The translations under genes and the position numbers were made by a program. Under the pieces are notes generated by a model. That model made no database searches, was not told the origin of the DNA, and saw only the letters and a program-made list of their open reading frames with translations. 64,000 nucleotides of DNA, from assembly GCF_000157895.3 (NCBI RefSeq), contig NC_022663.1:372001-436000 (forward strand), read 5' to 3'. Of this stretch, positions 28,401-35,524 are shown one piece after another (the first letter of the stretch is position 1; the number at the start of each line of letters is the position of its first letter). Source of the DNA: Mycobacterium kansasii ATCC 12478. Lineage in GTDB: Bacteria; Actinomycetota; Actinomycetes; Mycobacteriales; Mycobacteriaceae.

Positions 28401-29061
28401 CCCCGGCAGCCAGCACGGTGACCACCATGGCGTCGGCGTCGGCAAGTCTGTCGAGCAGTTCCGGTTCGGCGGTGCGCAGTGAGGCGCAGTACATCGGCAG
28501 CGCCCGACCACCGGCATCTTCGATCGCCCGGCACAGCGCCTCGACATATGCGGTGTTTCCGGCCAGGTGTTGCGCGCGGTAGTACAGCACCGCGATCGTC
28601 GGGCAGTCGATCTTGGCGGCGTCAGTGCGGGCCAACTCGCCCCACGTGGGCGTCACCAGCGGCGGGGCGAAGCCGTAGCCCGTCATCAATACCGTGTCGG
28701 ACAGAAAGGCGTACAGCTGTCGCAGGTTGTCCACACCGCCGTGAGCCAGGTAGATATGCGCCTGCACTACCGTGCCGGCCGCAACCGTGGACAGGTCGGT
28801 CAACTCGGCGTCAGCGGCCTGCTCACCGCTGACCAGCACGGCCGGCACCCCGCTGGCGATCACCACGTCGACGCCGCTCTGCCAGGCGCGGTAGCCGCCG
28901 AGAATCCGCACCACCACGATCGAGACACCGGACAGTAACTCGGGTAGCTCGTCGTCGGACAGCCGCGACGGGTTGGCCCACCGATAGTTCTTACCGCTGG
29001 AGCGCGCGCTGATCAGGTCGGTGTCGGACGTCGACAACAGCAGGACGGTCGGCTCAGCCAC
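25477..29061 (-). CDS. cobN: Aerobic cobaltochelatase subunit CobN
   Basis: CobN is the large subunit of the ATP-dependent cobalt chelatase, which inserts cobalt into hydrogenobyrinic acid a,c-diamide in the aerobic cobalamin pathway. Taking the GTG at 29,061 (VAEPTVLLLSTSDTDLISAR) gives 1,194 aa, the length I recall for Rv2062c. Family motifs include KRVALVFSAYPTKHARIGNA, HAVVHLGKHGNLEWLPGKTLG, PLIYPFLVNDPGEGTQAKRR, LPTGRNFYSVDPKAVPS and WGTSAMRTAGDDIAEVLALL. The frame is open upstream to 29,319, but that extension encodes a PE_PGRS-like fossil and basic filler, not CobN. The CobS/CobT partners are not in the window. Confidence 0.96.
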   Translation of the reverse strand: MAEPTVLLLSTSDTDLISARSSGKNYRWANPSRLSDDELPELLSGVSIVVVRILGGYRAWQSGVDVVIASGVPAVLVSGEQAADAELTDLSTVAAGTVVQAHIYLAHGGVDNLRQLYAFLSDTVLMTGYGFAPPLVTPTWGELARTDAAKIDCPTIAVLYYRAQHLAGNTAYVEALCRAIEDAGGRALPMYCASLRTAEPELLDRLADADAMVVTVLAAGGVKPATASAGGDDDSWSVEHLAALDIPILQGLCLTSPRDQWHDNDDGLSPLDVASQVAVPEFDGRIITVPFSFKEIDDDGLISYVADPERCARVAGLAVRHARLRYVAPADKRVALVFSAYPTKHARIGNAVGLDTPASAVTLLQAMREHGYQVGDLPGVPDNGPGDGDALIHALIERGGQDPDWLTESQLAGNPIRVSAKGYRAWFGTLPAELTEAVTRHWGPPPGELFVDRANDPDGEIVIAGIRSGNLMLMVQPPRGFGDNPVAIYHDPDLPPSHHYLAAYRWLETGFGAHAVVHLGKHGNLEWLPGKTLGMSAACGSDAALGNLPLIYPFLVNDPGEGTQAKRRAHAVLVDHLIPPMARAETYGDIARLEQLLDEHAAVATLDPGKLPAIRQQIWTLIRAAKMDHDLGLTERPPEDSFDDMLLHVDGWLCEIKDVQIRDGLHILGQQPAGEQELDLVLAILRARQLFGGEQVIPGLRQALGLADDGTDERTSVDRAEAAARKLVAALQATGWNPAAANHLTDNADVAAVLRFAATEVVPRLAGTASEIEQVLKALDGRFIAAGPSGSPLRGLINVLPTGRNFYSVDPKAVPSRLAWEAGVALADSLLDRYRADHDRWPQSVGLSVWGTSAMRTAGDDIAEVLALLGVRPVWDDASRRVVDLTAIPLSELGRPRIDVTVRISGFFRDAFPHVVTMLDDAVRLVAGLDEPADANFVRAHAQADLAQHGDQRRSTTRIFGSKPGTYGAGLLQLIDSRNWRDDADLAQVYTAWGGFAYGRDLDGREAVDDMNRQYRRIAVAAKNTDTREHDIADSDDYFQYHGGMVATVRALTGQAPAAYIGDNTRPDAIRTRTLSEETTRVFRARVVNPRWMAAMRRHGYKGAFEMAATVDYLFGYDATAGVMADWMYEQLTERYVLDPENRKFMAESNPWALHGMAERLLEAAGRGMWAQPQPDTLDGLRQVLLETEGDLEG

Positions 29062-29169
29062 CCACCATTCGTACCGCAATCCCGTAGGGCTGTCCCGTCG
29101 CGGGTCGGGTAAGCCGGTTGGATGTCTGCGGTGTCGGCGGAAGACCAGCGGGTGCCCCTGGCCGACCTT

Positions 29170-29262
29170 GCCCCAAAGGATTCCACCGTTGCCACCGCTT
29201 TGCCCGGTCCCGGGGGCTCCGTTGGCGCCGTTGCCGATCAGCGGGCGCCCTTCCCCTCCGCG
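29170..29262 (-). pseudogene. PE_PGRS fossil (start of a PGRS domain)
   Basis: On the minus strand, in frame with the extension before cobN, about 30 codons encode GRPLIGNGANGAPGTGQSGG followed by NGGILWG. This is the stereotyped sequence at the junction of the PE linker and the Gly-rich domain in PE_PGRS proteins. No PE domain is seen upstream and the Gly-Gly-x repeats stop at once. The intact PE_PGRS gene 700 bp away, on the opposite strand, has the related GRPLIGDGATG. Confidence 0.75.
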
Positions 29263-29987
29263 TAATTGGGGTCTCAGCAGCCTAGCGCTGCAGCCGTCCT
29301 GACGCAGCATGGATTTCACCGAAAATCCGGTTAAAGGTCCTGCAAATAGGCATATTTCGGCCTGTTGGCCGGCTACTGTTTCGCAGCTTTTGGCTACGTA
29401 CCCTTAGCTATTAGCAACTGTTGACACACCATATATTTTGGAGATTTCGCACCCCACGTCGTTGCCGGGCCGACAGGCCGGCGGCCGTTCAAATGAACAG
29501 AGGCAATTAGAAGGAGTTTCGGTGGTGACGTTACGGCTGGTTCCGGCCGGCTGAAAACGTCTGCCGTGGTCGACTTCTCGACGATCACGCCGACACCGGG
29601 GCGCCGCTGAGGCGATTGGCGGCGTGATCCGTGCTGCTGACATTGTTGCGGCGCAAGGTAATAACCTGCCTCCTACCGCTAAGCAGTTGCATCCCGTTTG
29701 CGGCACCGGTAGCGGCACTGTTACCGACGGCATCGTCTGCGCGCGGCCGGCAACGGCAATCCGGATCTTGATCAACGAGCCAGCCCGTGCTCGGGCCCGC
29801 GCTCGGTCGATATGACAGTGGTGGAGCACGCCGCACGATCGGGGTACGGCTGCCCCAGCTCCGAATGGGACGGATGGAAAATGCCGGAACGGCCAGAACG
29901 CGGCCGCAACCGGCGTACTCTCAGGACACTCGTCATTCACGTTCCGTCAATTCGTCGACGGGTCTACGACGTGGCAGGAGGACAACG
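29263..29987. other. Intergenic stretch upstream of the PE_PGRS gene
   Basis: More than 700 bp with no convincing gene. Frames on both strands here lack family features and have poor codon usage. The end of the interval (29,975-29,987) holds a good ribosome site, CAGGAGGACAAC, for the PE_PGRS gene. Confidence 0.5.
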
Positions 29988-31130
29988 ATGTCATATCTGA
30001 CGGCCTTCCCCGAGTTACTGGCATCGGCCGCAACGGACCTGTCCAACATCGGCTCGGCGCTGATCGACGCCAACACCACGGCAGCGGCCCCCATCACCAC
30101 CATGGTGCCCGCTGCCGCCGATGAGATATCAGCAGCCATCACGGCGTTGTTCGCCAACCACGCGTGGACATATCAGATGCTCAGCCGCCAGGCGAACGTG
30201 TTTCACGCGCAGTTTGTCGAGGCGTTGAGCGCCGCGAGCGCCTCGTATGCCGCCACCGAAGCGGCCAACGCGTCGCCGTTGGAAGCCGTGGTTCAAGACC
30301 TCCTGGGGGTGATCAATGCGCCGACCAACGCATTACTGGGGCGCCCGTTGATCGGTGACGGCGCCACCGGGACCGCAACCAACCCCAACGGCGGGGCCGG
30401 TGGCTTGCTGTTCGGCAACGGCGGCGACGGTTACTCCCAACCGGCAAGTTCGACCGCCCCCGGTGGCGCCGGCGGCGCGGCAGGACTGATCGGCAACGGC
30501 GGCCGCGGCGGGACCGGTGGGGCCGGCGCGGCCGGTGGGGCCGGCGGCCAGGGCGGGTTCTGGTTGGGCAACGGCGGCGCGGGCGGCGCCGGCGGCCCGG
30601 CCTCCCCGACCGTCGGCTTAAACGGCGTCAACGGTGGTGCCGGAGGGGCCGGTGGGGCGGCCGGGCTATGGGGCGCCGGCGGGGCCGGCGGGCACGGCGG
30701 CAGCGCCGGGCCCTACAGCCAGACACTGCCCCTCGGCCAGCCCCTTCGCCTGTCCGACCTTGCCCTGAACGGCGGTGATGGCGGCGACGGCGGGCGGGGC
30801 GGGTGGCTGTCCGGCCCGGGCGGGGCTGCTGGGCAAGGTGGGACCGGCAGTACGGGAATCGCCACGCTCGCCGCCCCCGGCCCGGGCCCGACCAGCTACG
30901 CCTTCCCCATCAAGAACAACACCGCCGGGACGGCCCTCATCACGATAGGCACGGCTAGCGGCTCTGTCGCGGTGACTCCTACGAGTGCGACACTGGCCCC
31001 GGGCGCCAGCGTCATCGCAACCGTCGCGCTGTCGACGTCGTCAACCGGCGGCTCCGTGATTGTCAAGTCCCCCACTGTCTTCGGCACGGCCGGAAACGCC
31101 GGCAGTGCCGGCGCCAGCGGATGGTTCTAG
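29988..31130 (+). CDS. PE_PGRS family protein with a non-PGRS C-terminal domain
   Basis: The start at 29,988 follows a strong AGGAGG site and gives 380 aa. The PE domain (residues 1-95) begins MSYLTAFPELLASAATDLSN and includes YQMLSRQANVFHAQFVEAL; the YxxxD/E secretion signal region follows. The GRPLIGDG linker leads into a short PGRS domain (about 120-290) of Gly-Gly-x repeats. The last 75 residues differ from PGRS: PTSYAFPIKNNTAGTALITI, VAVTPTSATLAPGASVIATV and related strands suggest a small beta-sandwich. The protein ends GASGWF. PE_PGRS proteins are exported by ESX-5 and sit at the cell surface. A longer frame from 29,787 lacks a PE-type start. Confidence 0.92.
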   Translation: MSYLTAFPELLASAATDLSNIGSALIDANTTAAAPITTMVPAAADEISAAITALFANHAWTYQMLSRQANVFHAQFVEALSAASASYAATEAANASPLEAVVQDLLGVINAPTNALLGRPLIGDGATGTATNPNGGAGGLLFGNGGDGYSQPASSTAPGGAGGAAGLIGNGGRGGTGGAGAAGGAGGQGGFWLGNGGAGGAGGPASPTVGLNGVNGGAGGAGGAAGLWGAGGAGGHGGSAGPYSQTLPLGQPLRLSDLALNGGDGGDGGRGGWLSGPGGAAGQGGTGSTGIATLAAPGPGPTSYAFPIKNNTAGTALITIGTASGSVAVTPTSATLAPGASVIATVALSTSSTGGSVIVKSPTVFGTAGNAGSAGASGWF

Positions 31131-31166
31131 GTCCGGCCAAGAGCTCCCCAGCCCGCCGTTTCCGAA

Positions 31167-32075
31167 TCACGCGGTGCGCACGTCGAAATCGGCAAGCCTT
31201 GGCTGCCGCAACAGCTCGCGGTGAGTCTGCGGTGTCCACGGGAACAGCTCCGGTAGGCCGTCCTTACCCAAGTACCAACTGCTGCAGCCGGTAACCCAAA
31301 CAGTCTGCGGCATAGCGGCTTTCATGTCCTCGTTGTAGTGCTTGGTGGCGGCTTCGGTCGGTGCGGCGGCGCTGATGATCGAGGCGACCCGAGCCGCCAC
31401 CTCGGTGGCCACCGATAGCGGTGCGCCGCCCGTTGCGGGCTCGTAACGATCGGCCACCGGGTCGTACACGGCGCCGGCGATCGAGCCGTGATCGGCCGCC
31501 AATTCCACCAGCTCCACCGGCCAGCCGATCCGTTCGAGCGACGCGGCGAAATCCCGGCTGACGCGCACCGGCACCACATCGTCGGCCAGGCCGTGTAACA
31601 ACGTGAATGGCGTACCGATGTGGTCGGCGGACAACCGGTCGGTGACGAGCCGACCCGAAATCGGATCCGGGGCTGTGAAGGCGCCGGCTAAGCAAACCGT
31701 GTGTGCCAGAACAACATTGAAGTGCGCGGCATCGAGGGTGAGGGCCGCCGCGGCCGCGCCCCCTAACGACCATCCGACGAGCACAATGTCAGCGCCGTCG
31801 GCACGTTGCCGGGTGTATTCCAGCGAACCCAGCAGATCCGCGCGCCCGCCGTCGTCGGCGTGGGAATTCCAGTCCGGCACCACGACGGCGGCACCGTGAC
31901 CGGCCAGCAATCCGGCGAGCGGCCGGACGGCGGCCCGGGCATCGGTCTGCATGCCGTGCCACAGCAGGATCGTCGGGCGGGCCGCATGGACGAATACATC
32001 GGCCCGGCGCCCCGGGGCGTACTCCACCGTCCGCACAGACCGGGTGTGCCCGAACGGTTCGGATTCAAACCACAT
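31167..32075 (-). CDS. Alpha/beta hydrolase carrying a Baeyer-Villiger monooxygenase-like C-terminal tail
   Basis: The 302-aa protein has an alpha/beta-hydrolase domain in residues 1-235: oxyanion region ILLWHGMQTD, nucleophile Ser in VLVGWSLGGAAAAAL (G-x-S-x-G), acid Asp in LLHGLADDVVPV and His in AADHGSIAGAV. From about residue 245, the tail HYNEDMKAAMPQTVWVTGCS followed by SWYLGKDGLPELFPWTPQTH is typical of the extreme C-terminus of FAD-dependent Baeyer-Villiger monooxygenases, where it reads like TVWVTGCxSWYLDKxGxPxLWPW. The rest of a monooxygenase is absent. So this looks like a hydrolase whose 3' end was replaced by a monooxygenase 3' end through an in-frame deletion. The substrate is unknown. 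It is divergent from cobG. Confidence 0.8.
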   Translation of the reverse strand: MWFESEPFGHTRSVRTVEYAPGRRADVFVHAARPTILLWHGMQTDARAAVRPLAGLLAGHGAAVVVPDWNSHADDGGRADLLGSLEYTRQRADGADIVLVGWSLGGAAAAALTLDAAHFNVVLAHTVCLAGAFTAPDPISGRLVTDRLSADHIGTPFTLLHGLADDVVPVRVSRDFAASLERIGWPVELVELAADHGSIAGAVYDPVADRYEPATGGAPLSVATEVAARVASIISAAAPTEAATKHYNEDMKAAMPQTVWVTGCSSWYLGKDGLPELFPWTPQTHRELLRQPRLADFDVRTA

Positions 32076-32181
32076 CAGTCACATGGGCATCTGTCTCGGC
32101 GGCCATCCATGAATCCCCAACGCGATAGCAGCCTGCGCTAGCACGCCGATTGGTCCGGCACGGATCACGTACCGTGAGCCC

Positions 32182-33288
32182 ATGGCCCGATCCCGCGACA
32201 CCGATGCGTGCCCGGGCGCGCTACAGGTGCACCAGGCCGCCGACGGCGCGCTGGTACGGGTTCGGTTGCCGGGTGGCCGCATTGCCGCGGCGCAACTGGG
32301 CGTGCTGGCCGAGGCGTCAACCCGTTTCGGCTCGGGAACGCTGGAGCTGACGTCGCGCGGCAATGTGCAGTTGCGCGGTATCACCGAGGTGGCAACGGTC
32401 GCCGCGGCGATCGCCGAGGCGGGCCTGTTGCCGTCGGCGACGCATGAACGGGTCCGCAATATCGTCGCCTCACCACTGTCGGGGCGAGCGGGTGGAAACG
32501 CCGACATCCGGGACTGGGTCGACGAGCTGGACGCCGCGATCTGCGCAGAGCCCCGGCTCGCCGGCCTGGGCGGCCGGTTCTGGTTCAGCCTTGACGACGG
32601 CCGCGGCGACGTCTCGGGTCTGGCTGCCGACGTCGGTGTGCACGTCTATGACGACGGCTGCGCCCTGACGCTGGCCGGCCGGGACACCGGGACGCGGGTC
32701 GGCGATGTCACCGCGACGCTGGTCCGAATGGCGCTACGGTTCATCGAGGTACGTGGAAAACATTGGCGCATAACGGAATTGAGTGACCTCGACGTCCTGC
32801 TGCCCGGCATGCAACCGGGTGCGGCCTTCCCGCCCGCCACCATGCCCCCGGTGGGCTGGATAGCCCAAGACGACGGCCGCGTCACGGTGGGCGCCGCCGT
32901 CCCGCTGGGGGTATTGCCCGCCCGGATCGCCGAGTACGTGGCCGCGATCGAGGCTCCCCTGGTGGTCACGCCGTGGCGATCCTTGCTGATCTGCGATCTT
33001 GACGAGGCCGTTGCCGACACCGTGCTGCGGGTGCTGGCGCCGCTGGGCCTGGTGTTCGACGAGAACTCGCCGTGGCTTCGGGTCAGCGCGTGCACCGGCA
33101 GCCCCGGCTGTGCGCGCTCGGTCGCCGACGTCCGGGCCGACGCGGCCCGTGAGCTGGACGCGGACACCGTCGGGCACCGGCATTTCGTCGGCTGCGAACG
33201 GGCTTGCGGCAGCCCGCTGTCCGGCGAGGTGCTGGTGGCCACCGGGGACGGATACCGAGCGCTTCGAAACAACGACACCTTAGGGTGA
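32182..33288 (+). CDS. cobG: Precorrin-3B synthase CobG
   Basis: This 368-aa nitrite/sulfite reductase-like enzyme is the iron-sulfur mono-oxygenase that converts precorrin-3A to precorrin-3B in aerobic cobalamin synthesis. Seen: the ferredoxin-like half-domain ALQVHQAADGALVRVRLPGG, the repeat-domain motif LELTSRGNVQLRGI, and the [4Fe-4S]/siroheme Cys set CTGSPGC ... CERACG (C-x5-C and C-x3-C) near residues 308-348. It begins a three-gene block (cobG-cobH-cobIJ) with gaps of only a few bases. It matches Rv2064. Confidence 0.95.
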   Translation: MARSRDTDACPGALQVHQAADGALVRVRLPGGRIAAAQLGVLAEASTRFGSGTLELTSRGNVQLRGITEVATVAAAIAEAGLLPSATHERVRNIVASPLSGRAGGNADIRDWVDELDAAICAEPRLAGLGGRFWFSLDDGRGDVSGLAADVGVHVYDDGCALTLAGRDTGTRVGDVTATLVRMALRFIEVRGKHWRITELSDLDVLLPGMQPGAAFPPATMPPVGWIAQDDGRVTVGAAVPLGVLPARIAEYVAAIEAPLVVTPWRSLLICDLDEAVADTVLRVLAPLGLVFDENSPWLRVSACTGSPGCARSVADVRADAARELDADTVGHRHFVGCERACGSPLSGEVLVATGDGYRALRNNDTLG

Positions 33289-33292
33289 GCGG

Positions 33293-33919
33293 GTGCTCGA
33301 CTACATCCGCGACGCGGCCGAGATCTACCGTCGGTCGTTCGCGACCATCCGCGCCGAAGCCGACCTGACCCGGTTTCCCCCCGACGTGGCGCGCGTGGTG
33401 GTCCGGTTGATCCACACCTGCGGGCAGGTCGACGTCGCCGAGCACGTGGCCTACACCGGCGACGTGGTGGCCCGGGTCCGTGCGGCCCTGCGGGATGGGG
33501 CGCCGGTGCTGTGCGACTCCTCGATGGTGGCCGCCGGGATCACCGCCGCCCGGCTGCCCGCGAACAACCAGGTGGTGTCTCTGGTTGCGGAGCCGGCGGC
33601 GGCCGAGCTGGCCGCGCGTCGGCAGACCACCCGCTCGGCGGCCGGCGTGGAGCTGTGGGCCGACCGGCTGGCCGGCGCCGTGATGGCAATCGGCAACGCA
33701 CCCACTGCCCTGTTCCGGTTGCTCGAATTGGTCGACGACGGGGTCGCGGCGCCGGTGGCGGTGCTGGGCGGGCCGGTCGGCTTCGTCGGTTCGGCCCAGT
33801 CCAAACAGGAGCTCATCGAGCGACCGCGCGGCATGTCGTATCTGGTGATACGAGGCCGCCGCGGCGGCAGCGCCATGGCCGCCGCGGCCGTCAACGCGAT
33901 AGCCACCGATAGCGAATGA
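33293..33919 (+). CDS. cobH: Precorrin-8X methylmutase CobH
   Basis: The 208-aa CobH moves the C-11 methyl group of precorrin-8X to C-12, giving hydrogenobyrinic acid. Characteristic stretches are YIRDAAEIYRRSFATIRAEA, the catalytic-His region VVRLIHTCGQVDVAEHV, PVLCDSSMVAAGIT, AIGNAPTALFRLLEL and GGPVGFVGSAQSKQEL. The start is GTG, 4 nt after the cobG stop, and the stop overlaps the cobIJ ATG (ATGA). Corresponds to Rv2065. Confidence 0.95.
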   Translation: MLDYIRDAAEIYRRSFATIRAEADLTRFPPDVARVVVRLIHTCGQVDVAEHVAYTGDVVARVRAALRDGAPVLCDSSMVAAGITAARLPANNQVVSLVAEPAAAELAARRQTTRSAAGVELWADRLAGAVMAIGNAPTALFRLLELVDDGVAAPVAVLGGPVGFVGSAQSKQELIERPRGMSYLVIRGRRGGSAMAAAAVNAIATDSE

Positions 33920-35388
33920 CGCGCCGCGGCACGTTGTGGGGAGTCGGGCTGGGGCCCGGCGACCCGGAGTTGGTGACGGTCAAGGCCGCACGGGTGATCG
34001 GTGAGGCGGATGTAGTGGCGTATCACAGCGCCCGCCATGGCCGCAGCATCGCCCGTGGTATCGCCGAGCCGTATCTGCGAGCGGGACAGATCGAAGAACA
34101 CCTGGTGTATCCGGTGACCACCGAGACCACCGGACATCCCGGCGGTTATGCCGGCGCGCTGGAGGACTTCTACGTGCAGGCCACCGAACGCATTGCCGCC
34201 CACCTCGACGCCGGGCGCAACGTGGCGCTGCTCGCCGAGGGCGACCCGCTGTTCTACAGCTCGTACATGCATTTGCACACCCGGCTGACTCGGCGGTTCA
34301 ATGCCGTGATCGTTCCGGGGGTCACGTCGGTGAGCGCCGCCTCGGCGGCCATCGCAACCCCACTGGTGGCCGGCGACGAGGTGCTGTCGGTGCTGCCCGG
34401 GACGTTGCCGGTTGCCGAGCTGACCCGCCGGCTCGCCGACGCCGACGCCGCCGTGGTGCTCAAGCTCGGCCGTTCGTATCACACTGTGCGGGAAGCACTT
34501 TCGGCGTCCGGCCAACTCGACGACACCTTCTACGTGGAGCGGGCCAGCACCGCGGGGCAACGGGTGTTGCCGGCCGCCGACGTCGACGAGGCCACCGTGC
34601 CGTACTTCTCGCTGGCCATGCTCCCGGGGGGCCGGCGACGCGCGTCGGTCGTCGGTTCGGTCGCGGTGGTGGGCCTTGGCCCCGGCGACATGGACTGGAT
34701 GACGCCGCAGAGCCGGCGCGAACTGGCGTGCGCGACCGACCTGATCGGCTACCACACCTACCTGAACCGCATTCCCGTACGTGACGGGCAGCGGCGCCAT
34801 CCCAGCGACAACACCGACGAGCCCGCCCGCGCCCGGCTGGCCTGCTCGCTGGCCGAACAGGGACAAGCCGTCGCGGTGGTCTCGTCGGGCGATCCGGGCG
34901 TGTTCGCCATGGCCACCGCCGTGCTGGAAGAGGCGAAGCAGTGGCCGGACGTGCAGATCCGGGTGATTCCGGCGATGACCGCCGCCCAGGCGGTGGCCAG
35001 CCGGGTCGGGGCTCCGCTGGGCCACGACTATGCGGTGATCTCGCTGTCCGACCGGCTCAAGCCGTGGGACGTGATCGCCGCCCGGCTTACCGCCGCGGCC
35101 GCCGCCGATCTGGTGCTGGCGATCTACAACCCCGCCTCAAAGACGCGCATCTGGCAGGTCGGCGCGATGCGGGACTTGCTGCTCGAACATCGCGAGCCGG
35201 GCACGCCGGTGGTGGTCGGCCGCGACGTGTCGGGCCCTGAGGAAGATGTTCGGGTGGTGCGACTGGCTGACCTGAACCCTGCCGATATCGACATGCGCTG
35301 CCTGCTGATCATCGGCTCGTCCCAAACCCAGTGGTACTCAACCGATTCCGGTGACCGGGTATTCACACCGCGGCGCTACCCGACCTGA
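33916..35388 (+). CDS. cobIJ: Bifunctional CobI-CobJ: precorrin-2 C20- and precorrin-3B C17-methyltransferase
   Basis: The 490-aa protein is a natural fusion of two SAM-dependent precorrin methyltransferases. The N-terminal CobI half (1-245) starts GTLWGVGLGPGDPELVTVKA and contains LLAEGDPLFYSSYMHLH and IVPGVTSVSAASA. The CobJ half (about 250-490) starts again with VAVVGLGPGDMDWMTPQSR and has VVSSGDPGVFAMATAVLEEA and DYAVISLSDRLKPWDVIAAR. These are the glycine-rich P1 loop and the GDP motif of each domain. CobI methylates C-20 of precorrin-2, and CobJ methylates C-17 with ring contraction. M. tuberculosis Rv2066 has the same fusion. Overlaps cobH by 4 nt. Confidence 0.96.
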   Translation: MTRRGTLWGVGLGPGDPELVTVKAARVIGEADVVAYHSARHGRSIARGIAEPYLRAGQIEEHLVYPVTTETTGHPGGYAGALEDFYVQATERIAAHLDAGRNVALLAEGDPLFYSSYMHLHTRLTRRFNAVIVPGVTSVSAASAAIATPLVAGDEVLSVLPGTLPVAELTRRLADADAAVVLKLGRSYHTVREALSASGQLDDTFYVERASTAGQRVLPAADVDEATVPYFSLAMLPGGRRRASVVGSVAVVGLGPGDMDWMTPQSRRELACATDLIGYHTYLNRIPVRDGQRRHPSDNTDEPARARLACSLAEQGQAVAVVSSGDPGVFAMATAVLEEAKQWPDVQIRVIPAMTAAQAVASRVGAPLGHDYAVISLSDRLKPWDVIAARLTAAAAADLVLAIYNPASKTRIWQVGAMRDLLLEHREPGTPVVVGRDVSGPEEDVRVVRLADLNPADIDMRCLLIIGSSQTQWYSTDSGDRVFTPRRYPT

Positions 35389-35524
35389 AGCTCGCTACGG
35401 CGCGGCCGTCGGCTCGCCCGTCCCCGCGACACTGCAGTCGGATGCCCGACGCGCCGATGGCGGGCGCAGTGGCTGCAGTCGCGATGACCAACCACGGTGC
35501 GATCTGCTCACCCCTTTGCCCCGG

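Noticed and set aside
29404..29940. 178-codon minus-strand frame between cobN and PE_PGRS
   Set aside because: No ribosome site or family features, low-complexity Arg/Ala and Pro; treated as non-coding.
32076..32181. Possible cobalamin riboswitch before cobG
   Set aside because: The 105-bp leader has no B12-box-like sequence or room for the conserved fold.
33451..35025. 524-codon minus-strand frame opposite cobH-cobIJ
   Set aside because: Antisense shadow; His/Gly/Arg-rich, no family features, while the plus-strand proteins are certain.
35389..35524. Possible terminator hairpin between cobIJ and mmpL (CGCGAC...GTCGCG)
   Set aside because: The stem has a bulge and a loop of more than 30 nt, with no T-run; too weak to annotate.
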